This document shows, in pieces, positions 59,287 to 64,000 of a stretch of 64,000 nucleotides of DNA. The translations under genes and the position numbers were made by a program. The stretch is from CBDCFV01 sp965203835 (lineage in GTDB: Bacteria > Chloroflexota > Dehalococcoidia > Lucifugimonadales > UBA3495). Where the stretch lies: assembly GCA_965203835.1 (NCBI GenBank), contig OZ241919.1:868001-932000 (forward strand), given 5' to 3'. Numbering within the stretch: position 1 is the stretch's first letter; the number at the start of each line of letters is the position of its first letter. Under the pieces are notes generated by a model. That model saw only the letters and a list, made by a program, of their open reading frames with translations, was not told where the DNA came from and did no database searches.

Positions 59287-59664
59287 ATGGTTACCCCCAC
59301 ATCACCCGACAAGTATACAGAACTCAGCGAACGTTACATCCAACAGGCCGAGGAAGAATTTCAGAAGGGGGACCTCTGCCGGGCGTCGGAGAAAGCTTGG
59401 AACGCTATAGCCCATGCCATCAAGGCCATTGGTGAGCAGCGTGGTTGGAGGCACGACAGCCAAGAGTGCCTTTTCGCCATTTCCGGGCAAATCGCCGAGG
59501 AACTGGACCGCCCCAATTTGGCTCGGTTGTTCCGTAGCGTCGTCGGAGTCCATTTCAACGTCTACGAAATCTGGAGGAGCCACGAGCATGTGCGAGACAT
59601 AATAGACGACGCAAGAATCTTCTCGCAGGAGATGAAAGCTCTTCTGCAGCCCAACGGGAAATAG
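59287..59664 (+). CDS. PaREP1 family protein (HEPN-like), first of tandem pair
   Basis: 125 aa from the ATG at 59287 (GAGGAG upstream). KYTELSERYIQQAEEEFQKG, CRASEKAWNAIAHAIKAIGE and RGWRHDSQECLF are the PaREP1 helical pattern. LFRSVVGVHFNVYE contains R-x5-H, consistent with a HEPN-type site. The next gene, 14 bases downstream, is a diverged duplicate. PaREP1 proteins are common in archaea and Chloroflexota; function is unproven. Confidence 0.82.
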   Translation: MVTPTSPDKYTELSERYIQQAEEEFQKGDLCRASEKAWNAIAHAIKAIGEQRGWRHDSQECLFAISGQIAEELDRPNLARLFRSVVGVHFNVYEIWRSHEHVRDIIDDARIFSQEMKALLQPNGK

Positions 59665-59678
59665 TAGCATGAGGTAGA

Positions 59679-60113
59679 ATGGTCAATCCCACTCCCGCAA
59701 ATAAGTATACAGGACTCAGCCGGCGCTATATCCGGCAGGCAGGGGAGGAATTTCAGCGGGGAGACTTGCTTCAAGCATCCGAAAAGGCTTGGGGAGCGGT
59801 AGCAGAGGCCGCGAAGTCCGTCGCAGCTCAGCGGGGTTGGAGACACAACAGACACGATAATCTTCGAGACGTTACCGACCAAATCGCTGATGAACGCGGC
59901 CGCCCCGACCTGCGTCGTCTCTTCCGAAACGCCGGTGCGTTGCACGTCAACTTTTATGAAGACTGGATGGACAGACGCCATGTGCGGGACGGAATGGCCG
60001 ATGCGAGGACCTATATACGTGAAATGGAAACAATCCAAGCCACACCGCCACCAACTTTCACTCCCCGAACAGCAGCACAAGCCGCCCGGCTTCGAAGGCT
60101 TACCGCTTCCTGA
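59679..60113 (+). CDS. PaREP1 family protein (HEPN-like), second of tandem pair
   Basis: 144 aa. It begins MVNPTPANKYTGLSRRYIRQ; LQASEKAWGAVAEAAKSVAA and RGWRHNRHDNLRDVTDQIAD match the first copy block by block. LFRNAGALHVNFYEDW keeps R-x5-H. It has about 20 extra C-terminal residues rich in Thr, Pro and Ala. GAGGT precedes the ATG. The two copies differ at many positions, so the duplication is old. Confidence 0.82.
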   Translation: MVNPTPANKYTGLSRRYIRQAGEEFQRGDLLQASEKAWGAVAEAAKSVAAQRGWRHNRHDNLRDVTDQIADERGRPDLRRLFRNAGALHVNFYEDWMDRRHVRDGMADARTYIREMETIQATPPPTFTPRTAAQAARLRRLTAS

Positions 60114-60191
60114 AGGGGAACCTTGAAATCATCCTCGCTTTGCTACCGGCAACGCGTGTTGAGACTAATCGATCGAAAAGGAGACTGAACT

Positions 60192-60584
60192 ATGCCGAAA
60201 GAAATAATCCACACCGACAAGCTGGCGACGCCCACGGGAATAATGTCTCAGGGCGTCAAGGTGCCGGCGGGCCACATTGTATTCGCTTCGGGTCAGACGG
60301 CCCGGGACGCCACCGGCGCCATTGTGGGCGTGGGGGACATCAAGGCCCAGACCCGGCAGACGCTGGACAACGTCAAAGCGGTGCTGGAGGCTGCGGGGGC
60401 CACGTTGGAGGACGTGGTCAAAGTCCAGGTGTTCATTACCCGCGTGGCCGACTACGCCGACATACACGCGGTACGGTCCGAGTACTTCAAGTCGGACTAC
60501 CCCGCCAGCACCATGGTCGAGGTAACGGCCCTGGTTCACCCCGACATGCTTATCGAGATCGACGCCATCGCCGTTATTCCGTAG
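60192..60584 (+). CDS. RidA family protein without the deaminase arginine
   Basis: 130 aa. VFASGQTARDATGAIVGVGD, QTRQTLDNVKAVLEAAGATL and MLIEIDAIAVIP are RidA (YjgF/UK114) signatures. RidA enzymes with 2-imino-acid deaminase activity have Arg in the P-A-R-x-x-V segment; here it is YPASTMVEV, with Ser106. It is therefore probably not a standard enamine/imine deaminase. AAAAGGAG precedes the ATG. Confidence 0.87.
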   Translation: MPKEIIHTDKLATPTGIMSQGVKVPAGHIVFASGQTARDATGAIVGVGDIKAQTRQTLDNVKAVLEAAGATLEDVVKVQVFITRVADYADIHAVRSEYFKSDYPASTMVEVTALVHPDMLIEIDAIAVIP

Positions 60585-60645
60585 GGAGCCGATTTCCGCC
60601 ATCTGGGTTGGGCCCGCGGCTTCACTTCCGCTGGGCCCAGTTTAC

Positions 60646-61056
60646 CTATTCATCCCTAAACAATGCCGATAATTCTCTGGGTGTGATTATCGGTACGGAG
60701 AATTCCGACGATAAAATGAGCAAGTCGGGATCGCTTGTAACGAGGGCATCTGCACTCCCCACTAAGGCCAACTTTAGAAATGGAATGTCATTGGGGTCAC
60801 GACAATCGGGCACGGTCAGGGGCTCCGACACCACAATTGTCTCTGTCCAAGGCAGATAGGTGTCTAACAAGAGACCTTGTTGCTCTGCTGTTAGACCGAA
60901 CTGAGCATATGAAAGCACCCGCTTCAATTCCGCTAAGGTATCACAACTTATTAGCGGAGTAATGATCTCCAACCGCCATGCTTGCCGTATCCAAGAGAAC
61001 CCTCCCGTGAAGATCAAAGCCGGGACAAGTACGCTGGTGTCGATGATCACCCTCAA
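60646..61056 (-). CDS. PIN-domain toxin (putative RNase)
   Basis: 136 aa. The start is taken as TTG at 61056, which overlaps the antitoxin stop as TTGA and gives the family's usual MRVIIDTSVLVPAL; TTG at 61080 and GTG at 61050 are alternatives. Acidic residues are visible in IIDTSV, TLAELKRVL, PDCRDPNDIPFLKLAL and VTSDPDLL. This is the PIN group in which the toxin follows a small DNA-binding antitoxin. The pair differs from VapBC at 15.6 kb. Confidence 0.85.
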   Translation of the reverse strand: MRVIIDTSVLVPALIFTGGFSWIRQAWRLEIITPLISCDTLAELKRVLSYAQFGLTAEQQGLLLDTYLPWTETIVVSEPLTVPDCRDPNDIPFLKLALVGSADALVTSDPDLLILSSEFSVPIITPRELSALFRDE

Positions 61057-61283
61057 CCGACGTTGCTTTGCCTCGCCCAAGTAATCGCGTCCGCCACGTC
61101 AGACTTGGTAATTCCCTTGTCAGCCAGCTTCTCCCGAACCGCATCCGCCGGGGACACATGAACAGGCGTAAGCACGATGCGTCCGTTTTCCTTGGTCACG
61201 TCGAAGTACTCTATTCCCCCAAAGACTGGTCCCGCATCTTCCAGGAAAGTTAATTGGTTTGTGCCCGTCACTTTCGCAAGCAT
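61053..61283 (-). CDS. AbrB-like antitoxin
   Basis: 76 aa from the ATG at 61283, which has GAGGA upstream; a longer frame extends to 61394. MLAKVTGTNQLTFLEDAG and FDVTKENGRIVLTPVHVSPA form the AbrB/MazE-like swapped-hairpin domain, slightly unusual in having an inserted loop. KLADKGITKSDVADAITWAR is the helical tail that would bind the toxin. It overlaps the PIN gene by four bases, so translation is coupled. Confidence 0.75.
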   Translation of the reverse strand: MLAKVTGTNQLTFLEDAGPVFGGIEYFDVTKENGRIVLTPVHVSPADAVREKLADKGITKSDVADAITWARQSNVG

Positions 61284-61416
61284 GTCATATTTCCTCAGCA
61301 AAGACTCCAAGAACAACGATAGGTACAGTCTATTGTAATCCACTGAGTTGTTGCCGGAGTGCAATGGACCGACCATAAGGGGGCGGCAAGACATTGCTTT
61401 AAGATCGGTCCGCCCT

Positions 61417-62304
61417 CTATTTGGCTGGCAGGTGCTCCTCGTACCAGTCCATGGTGGCCGCCATCACATCTGAAAAAGCAGGCTCGGCATACACTTCATA
61501 ATGACCGGGGCCATGCAGCATCACCAGCTTTTTCGGTTCCTTGGCATGGGCATATAGCTGCTCTGATTCTTCCGGCAGCACCAAGCGATCGTTGTCGCTG
61601 GTGATGAACAGGACGGGCCGGGGCGAAATTTTGTCTACGATCCATTCAGGGTTGAAGCCGATGGTGTCGTCGACGTACTCCAGAGGGATGGTGTTCACCG
61701 CAGACGGGTTAAGGCGACGGGCGGCGGCAGCGAGCTCCGCCGACTGGCGGTCGGGCAGAAGAATCTCGCTCCGTTCCACGTATTCGGACTTGCCGGTGGT
61801 TGCACGCTTCTTGCGGTCTTCGACCGACCGCTCCTGCAGGTCGAACCACTCGTCAACCCGCCGCACCCGGCTCATCCACCGGGCCCCGTGGCCCACGCCT
61901 ACGACGCTTACGATGCACTTGGCCCGCTGGTCGACCGCCCCGACCCAGACAACCGTCGCGCCGCCGTAGCTGGTGCCGTACAGGCCGATTCTGTCCGAGT
62001 CCACCTCCGGCTGCATCCCCAGGAAAGTCATCGCCGCCTGCACGTCCATTACCCGGCTGTATGGGGCCAACCGGCTGCGTACCCCTTCGCTGTCGCCCCA
62101 GCCCTTGTAGTCGAAAGTCATGACCACGTACCCGTGTTCGTTCAGAACCCGTGCGTTGTCCGGCAGGTACAGGTCCTTTACGCCGGTATAGCCGTGGCAA
62201 AGTAACACCGCGGCCCGCTTTTCTCCCGACCCTAAATCTTCAGGGATGTAAACGTCGCCGCATAACTTGTAGCCTTCGCTGTAAAACTCGACCGGGCGTT
62301 TCAT
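61417..62304 (-). CDS. Alpha/beta hydrolase (serine aminopeptidase-like)
   Basis: 295 aa. AAVLLCHGYTGVKDLYLPDN is the oxyanion region, FDYKGWGDSEG the following loop and IGLYGTSYGGATVVW the elbow with Ser112. FITSDNDRLVLPEES has the Asp and LHGPGHYEVYAEP the His. Architecture matches the X-Pro-peptidase/dienelactone-like hydrolases. AGGAG precedes the ATG. Substrate is unknown. Confidence 0.9.
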   Translation of the reverse strand: MKRPVEFYSEGYKLCGDVYIPEDLGSGEKRAAVLLCHGYTGVKDLYLPDNARVLNEHGYVVMTFDYKGWGDSEGVRSRLAPYSRVMDVQAAMTFLGMQPEVDSDRIGLYGTSYGGATVVWVGAVDQRAKCIVSVVGVGHGARWMSRVRRVDEWFDLQERSVEDRKKRATTGKSEYVERSEILLPDRQSAELAAAARRLNPSAVNTIPLEYVDDTIGFNPEWIVDKISPRPVLFITSDNDRLVLPEESEQLYAHAKEPKKLVMLHGPGHYEVYAEPAFSDVMAATMDWYEEHLPAK

Positions 62305-62356
62305 GTCATCTATCTCCTGTCAGGCAACGGATTTCTGGTTGAAGGCCAACGGCGGG

Positions 62357-63688
62357 TCATACCGTTACTCCGGTAAAGTTGAACCGGCTGATCTTGAGAG
62401 CGGGCACCCTGGTGGCGAAGCCCCCTTCGTTCAACAGCAGCTTCCGCTCCCGGCTGACGGACTCAACATTGGCCAATGCTTCTACATAGGACTGGGTGAA
62501 CCGCAGGTCCTTGACCGGACGGCTTAGTTGCCCATCCTCGATAAGGAAGGTGCCATCGCGGGTCATGCCAGTGACCACGCAGCCCCTGTTATGCACCATC
62601 CGAGTGTAGTGGAACCTGGTGATGTACAGTCCGTACTTGGTTGAGCGAATCATTTCGTCCAAGCTCGAATCGCCCGCTTTCATAAACAGGTTGGAGGCGA
62701 TGGGCCCGCTGGTGGGCGACGACTGGTGTCCGGTAGAGTCCTTCCCTTCCTTGCGGGCGGTGTAGGAGTTGTGGACCGGGTTCAGAACAACTCCGTTCCT
62801 GATTATGTCCACCCGGCGGCGCCCAACCCCTTCAGCGTCGAAAGGCACCGGCCAACCGCTTGGGTCGGCGCCGTCGTCCCAGATTGACACCAATGGGCTG
62901 ACGGCCTGCTCTCCCATAACGCCATTCATCCAGCTCCGCCCATCCTGCACCGCCATGGCCCCCATGCCGTACAGGCTCAGACTGTTCAGCAGATCGTCCA
63001 CGGCGTAAGGGTCCAGGACAACCGTGTATTCTCCGGTGTCTATCGCTTGGGGGTCACGGCCCCGCAACGCCTTGTCGACGGCTTCATTCGTTAAAGCTTC
63101 GGCGTCTATTTCGGCCACCTGCCAGGAGCCGCCCTTGGACCAGCCCGATGAGGTGTCGCTCATGGCCATGATCAACAGGCCGGCCAGGCTGCCGACGTGA
63201 TAGGCTTGGGCTCCTTTGGTGCTGAGCACGGCCGCCTCTCTCGTACCAGTACGGAAGAACCCGGAAGCAGTCAGCTCGTTGTTCATGGCCTCTTCACACA
63301 CTGACGCAACCACTTCGGCTCTGGCTGTGGGGCTGTAGTCCTGGGTCGCTTGGTCCCGCATGGGCACAGTCGTCGGTTGGGCGGGACTGGACAGGCCGTG
63401 GAAGTCCGGGTCCTCCGGCATCAACAAAGCGTTCCGGCGGGCTTGAGAGGCTGCCTTTTCAACCCCGGTAGCGCTCAGGTCGTTGGTGGTAGCCCGGCCC
63501 TGCCGCTGGCCCACCGCTACTCTTATGTGCAACTCGGCATTGCTGTGGGAGACGCTTTGATGAATGATGTTGGAGGCAAACCGGGTGAGGCCGAGGTCGT
63601 TGATAAGCAGGTAGGCTTCCATTTCACCCAGTTGCGAAGAGTCCAGGGCTTGGGAGAGAATGGCCAAGCACCGGTCCTGCCCGATCAT
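62357..63688 (-). CDS. TldE/PmbA-like subunit of a TldD-type metalloprotease
   Basis: 443 aa from the ATG at 63688. MEAYLLINDLGLTRFASNII is the N-terminal strand pattern, and EYTVVLDPYAVDDLLNSLSL and NSYTARKEGKDSTGHQ are PmbA/TldE blocks. VHNRGCVVTGMTRDGTFLIE is the typical C-terminal strand. TldE lacks a metal site and pairs with TldD to cleave peptides. Its start overlaps the TldD stop (ATGA, 63685-63688), so the two are translated together. Confidence 0.9.
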   Translation of the reverse strand: MIGQDRCLAILSQALDSSQLGEMEAYLLINDLGLTRFASNIIHQSVSHSNAELHIRVAVGQRQGRATTNDLSATGVEKAASQARRNALLMPEDPDFHGLSSPAQPTTVPMRDQATQDYSPTARAEVVASVCEEAMNNELTASGFFRTGTREAAVLSTKGAQAYHVGSLAGLLIMAMSDTSSGWSKGGSWQVAEIDAEALTNEAVDKALRGRDPQAIDTGEYTVVLDPYAVDDLLNSLSLYGMGAMAVQDGRSWMNGVMGEQAVSPLVSIWDDGADPSGWPVPFDAEGVGRRRVDIIRNGVVLNPVHNSYTARKEGKDSTGHQSSPTSGPIASNLFMKAGDSSLDEMIRSTKYGLYITRFHYTRMVHNRGCVVTGMTRDGTFLIEDGQLSRPVKDLRFTQSYVEALANVESVSRERKLLLNEGGFATRVPALKISRFNFTGVTV

Positions 63689-64000
63689 CGCATCACCCCC
63701 ACTCGCACGTTGCGGAACCGCGCCGGGGCCGCGCCGTGGCCGGTGTGCGCCAGTTGGCCCGGCTGACCCTTGCCGCAGTGGGGGGTGCCCCACATTTCCC
63801 AGTGGTTGGCGTTGCAGACGGCGTCGCAAGAGTTCCAGAACTCCGGCGTTATGCCGGTGTAGGTGGTGTTCCGCAGCAGACGTCCCAGCTTGCCGCCCTT
63901 TATCTCGTACCCCACCTCGGTCCCGAACTGGAAGTTGTACCGTCGGTCGTCTATTGACCAGGACCGGTTGGTCTCCAGGAATATCCCGCCGTCGGTGTCC
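63685..64000 (-). CDS. TldD-like metalloprotease subunit, partial at window edge
   Basis: Only the C-terminal ~104 residues are in the window. DGGIFLETNRSWSIDDRRYN, FGTEVGYEIKGGKLGRLLRN and WNSCDAVCNANHWEMWGTPH with CGKGQPGQ are the standard TldD ending. The zinc motif (HExxxH) lies beyond the edge. It is upstream of TldE with a 4-base overlap. Confidence 0.92.
   Translation of the reverse strand, partial: DTDGGIFLETNRSWSIDDRRYNFQFGTEVGYEIKGGKLGRLLRNTTYTGITPEFWNSCDAVCNANHWEMWGTPHCGKGQPGQLAHTGHGAAPARFRNVRVGVMR

Overview
This is a GC-rich bacterial window of chromosomal character. It has no rRNA, tRNA, CRISPR array, prophage or recognisable transposase. The gene content suggests a SAR202-like member of the Chloroflexota: four luciferase-like (LLM) flavin monooxygenases, two GMC oxidoreductases, about eight alpha/beta-hydrolase-fold proteins, an ETF pair, amidohydrolase, MDMPI/DinB, amidase, agmatinase and TldD/TldE genes, mixed with Uma2, HEPN/PaREP1, VapBC and AbrB-PIN accessory genes. 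That placement is an inference from gene families. Many genes have a clear GGAGG-type ribosome site. UGA is used as an ordinary stop (etfB, for example).

Layout. 1-5.9 kb: HEPN-like genes, a Uma2 nuclease, a cyclase-family hydrolase, HtpX and a membrane protein with three Cys-bearing repeats. 6-10 kb: etfB-etfA, a quinone reductase and a dienelactone hydrolase. 10-17.4 kb: a TPP enzyme, an MNT-HEPN protein, three LLM oxidoreductases and VapBC. 17.7-23.9 kb (minus): VOC, GMC, MFS, alpha/beta-hydrolase and MetE-like genes. 24-28.9 kb: an Mrr_N protein, an RCC1-like lipoprotein, a HEPN-like gene, a second GMC gene, a zinc alcohol dehydrogenase and a 46-aa secreted peptide with its own terminator. 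29-33 kb: a 1359-aa secreted kexin-like protease. 33-37.3 kb: amidohydrolase, Gfo/Idh oxidoreductase and a restriction-endonuclease module lying between 25-bp direct repeats. 37.5-43.2 kb: hydrolases, Uma2 and an LLM enzyme; two of the hydrolases have lost the nucleophile serine. 43-49 kb: PPOX, TM2, a SodC-like protein lacking a copper ligand, then gamma-glutamyltransferase, an HdrB-like CCG protein and a rhodanese. 49-64 kb: further catabolic enzymes, a second UGA-interrupted redox gene, tandem PaREP1 genes, a RidA-like protein, an AbrB/PIN pair and TldE-TldD.

The most notable signal is two independent in-frame UGA codons at redox-active cysteine positions: the rhodanese active-site cysteine (48458-48460, reading Y-UGA-QGGIR) and the first cysteine of a CxxC motif in a peroxiredoxin-like protein (55361-55363, reading HW-UGA-PYC). 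In both, reading frame and family similarity continue to a normal stop, and a hairpin fitting the bacterial SECIS pattern follows the UGA; the rhodanese hairpin has a perfect 7-bp stem. Both are predicted selenoproteins. The rhodanese is the last gene of a compact run with gamma-glutamyltransferase and an HdrB-like protein, which suggests a glutathione/sulfane-sulfur role. A family of GC-rich palindromic repeats is scattered between genes, and one copy interrupts a small reading frame near 54.7 kb.
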